From: Azospirillum formosense
GTDB taxonomy: Bacteria > Pseudomonadota > Alphaproteobacteria > Azospirillales > Azospirillaceae
Assembly: GCF_040500525.1 (NCBI RefSeq)
Contig: NZ_CP159403.1
Coordinates: forward strand, 1,286,001 to 1,350,000
DNA length: 64,000 nt
Direction of reading: 5' to 3'
The first letter of the stretch is position 1; each line of letters begins with the position of its first letter. Positions 1-7,106 of this stretch are shown piece after piece. The notes beneath the pieces are model-generated. The model was not told where the DNA came from. It saw only the letters and a program-made list of their open reading frames with translations, and searched no databases. The position numbers were made by a program, and so were the translations under genes.

Positions 1-204
1 CCGCTCATAGGCGTCGCGCACCGTCCCACGGGACACCCCGAGCTGCGCGGCCAGATCCCGCCAGGACGGCAGCCGCGCCCCGCCGGCCAGCCGGCCCTCG
101 CGGATGGCGTCGCGCAAGGCGGCATGGATCTGTGCGGACAGCGGAACCTTCGCGGTCCGGCTGAGGGCGATATCCAGAGGTTCCGGCGGCGGCAGGGCGG
201 GCAT
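1..204 (-). CDS. MocR/PdxR-type GntR-family transcriptional regulator, N-terminal part
   Basis: The gene runs off the left edge; only the first 68 codons are present. They read MPALPPPEPLDIALSRTAKV and then a winged helix-turn-helix of GntR type, with the recognition stretch LAAQLGVSRGTVRDAYER at about residues 51-68. The proline-rich leader followed by PLSAQIHAALRDAIREGRL is typical of the MocR/PdxR subgroup, in which this domain is fused to an aminotransferase-like PLP domain. That second domain would lie outside the window, so the subgroup is an inference; a plain GntR regulator is possible. The ATG at 202-204 is the only good start before the helix-turn-helix. Confidence 0.75.
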   Translation of the reverse strand, partial: MPALPPPEPLDIALSRTAKVPLSAQIHAALRDAIREGRLAGGARLPSWRDLAAQLGVSRGTVRDAYER

Positions 205-305
205 GGGCCGGAGGATAGCGCAAGCCTGCCCTTCCGCAATCCTCCGTACGCTTTTCGGGCTTCACGCCGGTCGGACCCGGCGCCCGGCACGTCGCGGACG
301 AAAAA

Positions 306-331
306 AAGGCCGGAGCAATCGCTCCGGCCTT
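306..331 (-). terminator. Strong intrinsic terminator on the minus strand
   Basis: A perfect 11-bp stem (306-316 with 321-331) closes a 4-base loop. On the minus strand it is followed by an uninterrupted U tract, seen as the A run 301-307 on the plus strand. No annotated minus-strand gene ends here: the MocR-type gene starts further downstream at 204, and the gene to the right is on the plus strand. The terminator must therefore end a short transcript or close off antisense transcription. Confidence 0.75.
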
Positions 332-393
332 GAGTCTAGGGAGGAAACGCCCCGAGAATGGGCTGGCGGAGAATAGGGGCACCCCTTTCGAAC

Positions 394-404
394 TGGTATT
401 ACCA
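394..404. promoter_or_regulatory. Possible GntR/FadR-type operator, TGGTATTACCA
   Basis: An 11-bp palindrome of the form TGGT-N3-ACCA lies in the 450-bp stretch (205-654) that holds no recognisable protein gene. This is the form recognised by PdhR and other FadR-subfamily GntR regulators, which is established knowledge. The link to any regulator is inference. Apart from this site, the terminator at 306-331 and a short inverted repeat (GGCC-TTTT-GGCC) near 464-475, I see nothing in 205-654. Confidence 0.35.
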
Positions 405-654
405 ATGTGGAATGGGTGCGGTGCAGCATCCGCATAGGCCGAAAAATCCCTGTAAATACCATGGCCTTTTGGCCTTTCCGCTGCCCGATGGCGTCCAGGT
501 GGTTTTCAGGTGGCGTCCCGGCGTGGAGCGGGGCGATTTGTCATCCTCGGTACAGCTTCACCACCGGCGTGCGAACGCGCATAATCCGTCGCGGAACCGG
601 GGGTGCGGCTCGCGGTCGTCACGACCTTGCGGACGCTGGATGGGGAACGACGGC

Positions 655-2190
655 ATGGGATTCGGCAGGGGCGTCTGGCTGCGTCCGGTGGTCGCGCTGG
701 TTCTCGGAATTCTGGCCGGCGGAAGTCCGGCGGGCGGAACCGCGCGGGCGGACCCCACCCGCTTCACCATCCTCTACGCCCACAGCACGACCGAGCTGGA
801 GGACGTGCAAGGACGCGGCGGCATCGCCCGGCTCGCCACGCTGGTCCGGCAGGAGCGGGCGGCGGGCGGCACCGTGCTCGTCCTGCACGGCGGGCAGGCG
901 CTCGCCCCCTCCGTCCTGTCCTTCTACGACCAGGGCGCGCACGTCATCGATCTGCTGAACGGGGTCGGCATCGACGCCATGGCGGCGCTGAACCGGGAAT
1001 TCCATCACGGCGACGACGTGCTGATGACCCGCGCCTTCGAAGCGAACTTCCCCGTCGTCGTCTCCAACGCCGTGGACCGCCAGACCGGCAAGCCGCTGGA
1101 CGGGCTCGAGGACCGGGCGATGCTCAACGCCGGACCGCTGCGCGTCGGCGTGCTCGCCGCGGCGCCGGCGCGGACGGGAGAGATCACCCGCTCGCCGCGC
1201 ACCGAATTCCTGCCGCCGGGACCGGTGCTGGCGCAGAAGGCGAAGGACCTGCGCAGCGCCGGGGCCGATCTGGTGGTGGCGCTGACCGGCGATTCCGGCG
1301 GCACCCACCGCGAGGTGATCGCCTCCGGCGCCGCCGACATCGTGCTCTACCAGGACCGCGGGCGGGTGATCGCCGTGGACTACGACGGCAAGACGCTGAA
1401 CGCGACGGTCGAGCCGCAGGCCGCCTGGGTGCTCGCCCTGGACATCACCGCCGAGACGGTGACCAAGGGCGGCGCCACGAGCACCGTGTGGAGCAGCGGC
1501 GTGCGCGCCATCGACACCGCCACCCTTCCCCCCGACCCGGCGCTGGACACGCAGGCCAAGGCCTACCGCGCGCGGCTGGACAGCATGCTGGGCATGCAGG
1601 TGGGCCGGCTGGACACCCCCATCGACACGCGGCGCGAGGCGGTGCGCGCCAGCGAGAACGCCTTCGCCAACACCGTCGCCGATTCGCTGCGCGAGGCGAT
1701 GGAGGCCGACGTGGCGCTCATCAACGGCGGCTCCTTCCGCGGCGACCGCGCCTACGCGGCGGGCACGGTGTGGACGCGCCGGGACATCCAGAGCGAATTT
1801 CCCTTCCACGACACCGCCGTTCTGATCGAGGTCACCGGGCAGCAGCTGCGGGACGCGCTGGAATTCGGCTTTTCCGGGATCGAGCAGCTGCAGGGCCGTT
1901 TCCCGCACCTGTCCAACGCCCGCGTCACCGTCGACGCGTCGCGCCCGCCCGGCCAGCGGGTGGTGGCGCTGACGGTGGGCGGCAAGCCGGTGGAGCCGTC
2001 GGCCCGCTTCCGGCTCGCCACCGGCAGCTACCTCGCCAACGGCGGGGACGGCTATGCAATGCTGTCCACCGCCCCGCGGCTGGTGGACGACCGGGACGCC
2101 GATTTCGTCTCGACCATCCTCGCCGGACGGATCGCCCGCACGGGTGCCTTCGCGCCGCAGATCGACGGCCGCCTGACGGTCCGGCGGTAG
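655..2190 (+). CDS. Secreted UshA-like 5'-nucleotidase homologue with degenerate metallophosphatase site
   Basis: This 511-residue protein begins with a Sec signal peptide (about residues 1-32, ending GGTARA). A calcineurin-like metallophosphatase-fold domain follows (about 35-300), then a 5'-nucleotidase C-terminal domain (about 315-505) with NAFANTVADSLREAMEAD, NGGSFRGDR and FPFHDTAVLIEVTGQQLRDALEFG. The C-terminal domain looks intact. In the first domain the usual metal ligands are absent: the expected D-x-H at the start reads ILYAHSTTELED, the GD position reads LHGGQA, the GNHEF position reads LNREFHHGDD, and no GHSH-like motif is visible. It is therefore probably not an active metal-dependent nucleotidase. 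The ATG at 655 is chosen because GGGGA lies about 8 bases upstream; an in-frame ATG at 640 is the alternative. The histidine kinase gene starts only 7 bases after the stop. Confidence 0.8.
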   Translation: MGFGRGVWLRPVVALVLGILAGGSPAGGTARADPTRFTILYAHSTTELEDVQGRGGIARLATLVRQERAAGGTVLVLHGGQALAPSVLSFYDQGAHVIDLLNGVGIDAMAALNREFHHGDDVLMTRAFEANFPVVVSNAVDRQTGKPLDGLEDRAMLNAGPLRVGVLAAAPARTGEITRSPRTEFLPPGPVLAQKAKDLRSAGADLVVALTGDSGGTHREVIASGAADIVLYQDRGRVIAVDYDGKTLNATVEPQAAWVLALDITAETVTKGGATSTVWSSGVRAIDTATLPPDPALDTQAKAYRARLDSMLGMQVGRLDTPIDTRREAVRASENAFANTVADSLREAMEADVALINGGSFRGDRAYAAGTVWTRRDIQSEFPFHDTAVLIEVTGQQLRDALEFGFSGIEQLQGRFPHLSNARVTVDASRPPGQRVVALTVGGKPVEPSARFRLATGSYLANGGDGYAMLSTAPRLVDDRDADFVSTILAGRIARTGAFAPQIDGRLTVRR

Positions 2191-2197
2191 CTGCGGA

Positions 2198-4681
2198 ATG
2201 GACGCAACCGCCACCAAGACGGCCACGCCGCCCACCGACCGCAGCGGCGCCGCGCCGCCCCTGCGCCGGCGGCGGGCGCGCGCCGGCATCGTGCTGCGCA
2301 TCTCCATCGGCCTGACCATCATGACGATGCTGGTCCTGCTGGTCGGCGTCGTGTCGCTGTCCTCCTTCCAGCTCTTCCGCGGGGAGGTGTCGGTGCTGTC
2401 CACCACCACCCTGCCGAAGGTCATCACCAGCGCGGAGCTGCGCGGCTCGCTCCAGAAGCTGGTCGCCCGCCTGCCCGTCCTGGCCGGCGCGGCCACCACG
2501 CCGCAGCGCCGGGCCATCTACGACGAACTCATCAGCGAACTGGAATATCTGAGGAAGCTGGTCGAGCGCATGCACGACCTCCACCAGCAGGGGGAACCGG
2601 TCGGCGACGGCGACGGCGACGAGTTGCGGCTTCTGGAACAGGCCCAATCCACCTTGCTGATCCTGGCGGCGACGGTGGCCGACCTGAACGCCGAGGTCGG
2701 ACGGCAGATCGAGGCCGGCGGCCGCCAGGCGGAGGCGATCCGCGCGCTGGCCCAGCTCGCCGACGCGCTGGAGCGGCTGCCAGGGGCGGAACCCGGCACC
2801 GGGCCGGCCACGGCGGGTTCGGGCGGCGGCGGGCTGCTGGGCGCCTGGGCGGTGCGGGCGGGCGCGCTGATGGCGCGGGCCGCCGGGGCGATGCAGACCG
2901 ACCATCTGAACCGCCTGCGGGTGGAGCGGCGCAACGCCGAGAACACGTTGGCCGAGCTGGGCCGGCTGGCCGCCGCCACGCCCGAGCCGGAGGGGGCCGC
3001 GATGGAGCGCATCCGGGCCGACCTCGCCGCGATCCTGGTCGCGCCGGGCGGGCTGTTCGACAGCTCCGCCGAGCGGCTGCAGGCGCGCAACCGCGCCCAG
3101 GCGCTGTCCGGCCAGTCGCGAGTCCTGGTGGAGACGGTGGACCGCTTCACGCTGGCCCTGTTCGACGCCATCCACGACCAGTCCACCGACCGCACCGGCG
3201 ATCTGGCGGCGATGATCCAGGAGCGCTCGCGCCTGGTGATGGTGCTGGGCGGCGCCTCCATCCTGCTGGCGATCCTCGTCCATCTCTTCTTCCGGCGCTT
3301 CCTGACCTCGCGGCTGGTCGCCCTGAATGGCGCGGTGCTGGCCCGCCTGTCCGGCAGCGACGCGACGGTGCCGGTGGAGGGCAACGACGAGATCACCGAC
3401 ATCGCCTCCTCCATCCGCTACTTCATCGACGAGATCGACCGGCGCCAGATGGATCTGGCCGACAACGAGCGGCGCTTCCGCGACCTCGTCGAAGGTTCGA
3501 TCCAGGGCATCATCATCCACCGCGATTTCCGCCCGCTCTACGCCAACGATGCCTTCCTGCAGATGTTCGGCAGCAGCCTGGACCGCACGCTGCGGGTGCG
3601 CTCGGTGCTCGACTTCATCGCGGAGGACAGCCGCCCGCTGGTCGAGGACAATTACCGGCACATCGTCGCCACCGGCCTGCCCAGCGAGCGGCGGCGGCTG
3701 CGCGCCCGCCGGCTGGACGGGTCGGAGCGCTGGATCGAGCTGACCAGCCGCCGCATCGACTGGAAGGGCGAGACCGCCGTCCAGTCCATCGTCGTGGACG
3801 TGACCCGCGAGGTCGAGGCGGAGGCGGCCCTGCGCCGGTCACGCGACGCGGCCGAACAGGCGCTGCGCGAGCTGAAGGAGACCCAGGCCAGCCTGATCCA
3901 GGCGGAAAAGATGGCCTCGCTCGGCCAGCTCGTCGCCGGGGTGGCGCACGAGGTCAACACGCCGATCGGCATCACCATCACCGGCGCCTCGCAGCTGGCC
4001 CTGCAGTTCGAGGAGCTGGCCCGCCAGCTCGCCGCCGGGGCCATCAAGAAGTCGGAGTTCCAGCGCTTCCTGGCCGACGGCGGGGAGATGGCCCGGCTGA
4101 TCCTGTCCAACAGCATGCGCGCCGCCGATCTGGTGCAGAGCTTCAAGATGGTCGCGGTGGACCAGTCGAGCGACGAGCGCCGCCGGTTCGAGCTGAAGAC
4201 CTACATCGGCGAGCTGCTGCGCAGCCTGCGCCCGGTCTACAAGGATGTGGCCGGTCTGGACATCGGCGTCGACAGCCCCGACGAGCTGGAGCTGGACGGC
4301 TATCCCGGCGCCCTGTCGCAGATCCTGACCAACCTCGTCCTCAACGCGCTGACCCACGCCTTCACCCCGCACCATCCCGGCCGGCTGACCATCGCCGCCC
4401 GGCTGCTGCCGCAGGATCAGGTGGAGCTGACGGTGACCGACGACGGGCTGGGCATCCCGTCGGACATCCTGCCGAAGATCTTCGATCCCTTCTTCACCAC
4501 CCGGCGGGGCAACGGCGGCAGCGGGCTGGGGCTGCACATCGTCTACAACCTCGTCACCGGCACGCTGCGCGGCACCATCACGGTGCAGAGCATTCCCGGC
4601 GAGGGCACCCGTTTTACCCTGCGCTTCCCGCGCGTCACGCCGACGGCGGGGGCAAGCGCGGGTAAGGCCGAGCTGGTGTGA
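2198..4681 (+). CDS. Membrane-bound sensor histidine kinase with HAMP and PAS domains
   Basis: 827 residues. A basic N-terminus precedes TM1 (about 31-54). A long, mostly helical periplasmic region (about 60-345) includes a Gly-rich insertion (AGSGGGGLLG). TM2 (about 346-366), HAMP (about 367-420) and PAS (about 426-540, starting RFRDLVEGSIQGIIIHRDF) follow, then a short coiled coil and the kinase core. The phospho-accepting His is H584 in GVAHEVNTPIG. The N box (NLVLNAL, about 712), G1 (DDGLGIP, about 748) and G2 (GSGLGLHIV, about 773) are all intact. There is no receiver domain and no response regulator nearby. Only 7 bases separate it from the upstream nucleotidase-like gene, so the two are almost certainly co-transcribed. 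The periplasmic helical domain could bind that secreted partner, which is inference. Confidence 0.9.
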   Translation: MDATATKTATPPTDRSGAAPPLRRRRARAGIVLRISIGLTIMTMLVLLVGVVSLSSFQLFRGEVSVLSTTTLPKVITSAELRGSLQKLVARLPVLAGAATTPQRRAIYDELISELEYLRKLVERMHDLHQQGEPVGDGDGDELRLLEQAQSTLLILAATVADLNAEVGRQIEAGGRQAEAIRALAQLADALERLPGAEPGTGPATAGSGGGGLLGAWAVRAGALMARAAGAMQTDHLNRLRVERRNAENTLAELGRLAAATPEPEGAAMERIRADLAAILVAPGGLFDSSAERLQARNRAQALSGQSRVLVETVDRFTLALFDAIHDQSTDRTGDLAAMIQERSRLVMVLGGASILLAILVHLFFRRFLTSRLVALNGAVLARLSGSDATVPVEGNDEITDIASSIRYFIDEIDRRQMDLADNERRFRDLVEGSIQGIIIHRDFRPLYANDAFLQMFGSSLDRTLRVRSVLDFIAEDSRPLVEDNYRHIVATGLPSERRRLRARRLDGSERWIELTSRRIDWKGETAVQSIVVDVTREVEAEAALRRSRDAAEQALRELKETQASLIQAEKMASLGQLVAGVAHEVNTPIGITITGASQLALQFEELARQLAAGAIKKSEFQRFLADGGEMARLILSNSMRAADLVQSFKMVAVDQSSDERRRFELKTYIGELLRSLRPVYKDVAGLDIGVDSPDELELDGYPGALSQILTNLVLNALTHAFTPHHPGRLTIAARLLPQDQVELTVTDDGLGIPSDILPKIFDPFFTTRRGNGGSGLGLHIVYNLVTGTLRGTITVQSIPGEGTRFTLRFPRVTPTAGASAGKAELV

Positions 4682-4706
4682 ACCGGCGGCGCTCCGGAGA
4701 GGACCG

Positions 4707-5039
4707 TCAGCGCACCTCGCCCTCGAACCAATGGCGGCCCTTGCGGTCCTCCACCTCGATCACCCAGACGTCGGGGTCGTAACGGGTCTGACGGGCGATG
4801 TAGGCGTCGGCGGTGGCCTCGTCCACCGGCTCGGCGCCGGTGCCGCGCGACCAGCGCAACCGCTCCTCGTCGCGCACCTGGACCAGCACGCTGAAGGTCC
4901 GGTCCAGCCGGTTCAGTTTCAGGATGACCGTGCCGCGGCTGGGGTCCCCCTTGCGCAGAACCATCATCGTGACGCCCTCGGCATCGGCGGCGCGGATGTG
5001 CGCCATCACCCAGAGATGCGTCGGCAGACGGTCGTCCAT
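4707..5039 (-). CDS. DUF1491 family protein
   Basis: 110 residues, starting MDDRLPTHLWVMAHIRAADAEG. The sequence matches what I know of DUF1491, a small cytoplasmic alphaproteobacterial family of unknown function: an N-terminal LWVMAHIRAAD, a central VLRKGDPSRGTVILKLNRLD and a C-terminal WVIEVEDRKGRHWFEG. It stands alone on the minus strand, between a kinase gene and a TPR-glycosyltransferase gene on the plus strand. The ATG at 5037-5039 begins the conserved region; the open frame extends further upstream but has no family resemblance there. Confidence 0.8.
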   Translation of the reverse strand: MDDRLPTHLWVMAHIRAADAEGVTMMVLRKGDPSRGTVILKLNRLDRTFSVLVQVRDEERLRWSRGTGAEPVDEATADAYIARQTRYDPDVWVIEVEDRKGRHWFEGEVR

Positions 5040-5105
5040 GGAAATCCTCGTTCGGGGAAGGTCCGGGGGCTCGCCTTCGGCATGGCCCCGGTGTAGACAA
5101 CGGAC

Positions 5106-6569
5106 ATGGCGACACTCCTGGACGTTCTCGACGCCGCCGTCAACCACCACATGGCCGGGCGCCTCGCCGAGGCGGCGCAGGACTACCGCGTCGTGCTGGC
5201 GGTGGAGCCGGCGCAGCCCGACGCCCTGCATCTGCTCGGCGTGGCGGAAGCCCAGCGCGGCGTCCAGGCCGCCGCCGCGGCGCTGATCGCCCGCTCGCTG
5301 CGGCTCCGCCCCGACGCGGCGTCGCCCTGGGCCAACCTCGGCGGCGCCCTGCGGGCGCTCGGCGACGCGGAGCGGGCCGAAACCGCGCTGGCCCGCGCCC
5401 TGGCGCTCGACCCGGCCCTGGCCGACGCGCTGACCAACCTGGGTTCGGCGCGCCACGCGCTGGCCGATCATCCCGCCGCCCTGGCCTGGCTGGAGCGCGC
5501 CGAGCGGCTGCGGCCCGGCCATCCGGACACCGCGCTCAACCGCGGCGTCGTGCTGCGCGACGCGCGCCGCTTCGCGGAGTCCGACGCCTGCCTGGACGCC
5601 CTTCTGGCGGCAAGGCCCGACCACGCCGACGCGCATCTGGCCCGCGCCGTCGGCCGGCTGGTCCGGGGCGACCTGCGCGCCGGCTGGGACGAATTCGAGT
5701 GGCGCCCGCGCCGCCTGCCCGCCCCGCCCTGGACCGGCGAGCCGCTGGACGGCCGGCGCATCCTGCTGCACGCCGAGCAGGGATTCGGCGACACCATCCA
5801 GTTCGCCCGCTACGCCCCGCTGGTCGCCCGCGCCGGGGGCCGGGTGATCCTGGACGTGCACCCTCTGCAGTTCCGTCTGCTGCGTTCGCTGGGACCGGAC
5901 ATCCAGGTGCTGGTGCGCGGCCCCGCCCCGGCGCCGCACGACCTCCACTGCCCGTTGATGAGCCTTCCACGCGCCTTCGGCACCGATCTGGCGAGCATTC
6001 CCGCGCCCACCGCCTACCTTTCCGCCGAGGCGGACGAGGTGGCGCGCTGGGGCCGCCGGATCGCCGAGGTCGATGCGGGGGCGGGGTCCGGACCGCGTGT
6101 CGGTCTCGTCTGGGCGGGCAACCCGAACCACCGCAACGACCGCAACCGCTCCATCCCCGTGGAGCGGCTGGCCCCGCTGCTCGGCACGCCGGGCCTGCGC
6201 CTGTTCAGCCTGCAGACCGGCGACGCCAAGGCGGCCCGGCCCGCCGCCCTGCCCGACCTGACGGCGGGCGTTCGCGACTTCGCCGACAGCGCGGCCATCC
6301 TGGCGAACCTGGACCTTGTCATCGCGGTCGACACGGCGACCATCCATCTGGCGGGCGCGCTCGGCGTGCCGGCGTGGCTGCTGCTGCCCTACGCACCGGA
6401 CTGGCGCTGGCTGCTCGACCGCGCGGACAGCCCCTGGTACCCGTCGCTGCGCCTGTTTCGCCAGCCCCGCCCCGGCGACTGGGAGAGCGTCCTGCGCGCC
6501 GTCGCCACGGAGCTGGACGGGTTCGCCGCCGATCGGTCGGCTCAGTTGGCGCCGCAGAAGCAGTCGTAG
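5106..6569 (+). CDS. TPR protein with C-terminal glycosyltransferase-like (GT-B/GT9-like) domain
   Basis: 487 residues. The first ~190 residues form about five tetratricopeptide repeats (for example ALHLLGVAEAQRGVQAAAAAL and PWANLGGALRALGDAERAETAL). The rest resembles the TPR-linked glycosyltransferase-like domains of Azospirillum-type bacteria: LLHAEQGFGDTIQFARY, VGLVWAGNPNHRNDRNRS, then LVIAVDTATIHLAGALGVPA, which recalls the sugar-nucleotide binding end of GT9 enzymes. Such proteins are often found beside flagellar loci and may glycosylate flagellar protein; that role is inferred from the flgEKL genes next door. Two further TPR-glycosyltransferase genes with a similar head lie at 22644 and 25897. 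The last 28 bases overlap the end of a convergent small gene. Confidence 0.8.
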   Translation: MATLLDVLDAAVNHHMAGRLAEAAQDYRVVLAVEPAQPDALHLLGVAEAQRGVQAAAAALIARSLRLRPDAASPWANLGGALRALGDAERAETALARALALDPALADALTNLGSARHALADHPAALAWLERAERLRPGHPDTALNRGVVLRDARRFAESDACLDALLAARPDHADAHLARAVGRLVRGDLRAGWDEFEWRPRRLPAPPWTGEPLDGRRILLHAEQGFGDTIQFARYAPLVARAGGRVILDVHPLQFRLLRSLGPDIQVLVRGPAPAPHDLHCPLMSLPRAFGTDLASIPAPTAYLSAEADEVARWGRRIAEVDAGAGSGPRVGLVWAGNPNHRNDRNRSIPVERLAPLLGTPGLRLFSLQTGDAKAARPAALPDLTAGVRDFADSAAILANLDLVIAVDTATIHLAGALGVPAWLLLPYAPDWRWLLDRADSPWYPSLRLFRQPRPGDWESVLRAVATELDGFAADRSAQLAPQKQS

Positions 6570-6826
6570 GGATCGTCCCCGCTCCCGGCCGGAGCCCGCG
6601 CCGCGGCTGGCAGCGCCACAGCCGGCAGGTCCATGGCCGGCAGGTCCATGGCCGGCAGGGCGGCGTTGAAGGCGGCCACGTCGAAGGGTCGCGGATCCGG
6701 CGGATCGAAGCGGAGCGGCGCGTTGCTGAGCGCGTGCCCCAGAAGGGCCGCTCCCACCAGCGGTATCAGAAGTTGCTGCACGCGGTCCAAGCCGGCCTCC
6801 CCCGGCGGCTCCCCACCGGCGTTCAT
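6542..6826 (-). CDS. Small hypothetical membrane protein
   Basis: 94 residues, family not recognised. A strong Shine-Dalgarno (GGAGGG about 8 bases before the ATG) supports it as a real gene. After a short polar N-terminus there is one candidate membrane segment (VQQLLIPLVGAALLGHAL, about residues 17-34). A Pro/Ala-rich stretch follows, containing the repeated pentapeptide PAMDL, and the end is cysteine-containing (DPYDCFCGAN). The repeat is encoded by an exact 15-bp tandem duplication. The gene points away from flgE and overlaps the end of the convergent TPR-glycosyltransferase gene by 28 bases. Confidence 0.6.
   Translation of the reverse strand: MNAGGEPPGEAGLDRVQQLLIPLVGAALLGHALSNAPLRFDPPDPRPFDVAAFNAALPAMDLPAMDLPAVALPAAARAPAGSGDDPYDCFCGAN
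6621..6659. repeat. 15-bp tandem repeat, 2.6 copies
   Basis: The unit gccggcaggtccatg occurs exactly at 6621-6635 and 6636-6650, with nine more matching bases after it. It lies in frame inside the small gene 6542-6826 and encodes the repeated pentapeptide, so copy-number change would alter protein length without a frameshift. Confidence 0.9.
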
Positions 6827-7040
6827 CCCGTTTTCCCTCCCCCGTTCTAGCGCAGCCCCCGTCCGGCCACGCCCTGTCCTTAGGTCATACCGGCGGGAGG
6901 GGCGGGGCGACGGGAGCTTTCTTCCCTGCGCCGCACGGGCTGCTAGGCCAATTTTTCCCAGCGCGCGGCAAAATCTGGACCGTCGCGGCCCCCCGTCGGG
7001 ATTTTCCATACAAGGCAACGCACTAACTAAGGCCGCGCAG

Positions 7041-7057
7041 TTGGCATCGTCCTTGCT
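7041..7057 (+). promoter_or_regulatory. Sigma-54 (RpoN) promoter of flgE
   Basis: The sequence TTGGCATCGTCCTTGCT carries the -24 GG (7043-7044) and -12 GC (7055-7056) with exactly 10 bases between them, close to the family consensus TGGCAC-N5-TTGC. It lies about 50 bases before the flgE start codon. RpoN control of hook-class flagellar genes is known in other bacteria; here it is inferred from the site. Confidence 0.8.
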
Positions 7058-7106
7058 TACCCCAATGGCAACGATTTATGCCCTTTCCGCGTGGAGATCC
7101 CTGGCC

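Noticed and set aside
306-331. Terminator read as plus-strand terminator
   Set aside because: The U tract is on the minus strand only; the plus-strand side continues TTGAGTCTAGG.
358-654. N-terminal extension of the nucleotidase-like protein from 358
   Set aside because: It would bury the signal peptide and has no family resemblance; composition before 640 looks non-coding.
619-2517. 632-codon minus-strand frame opposite the nucleotidase-like gene
   Set aside because: Shadow frame with Arg/Gly/Ala bias and no ribosome site; the plus-strand protein has clear signal peptide and domain motifs.
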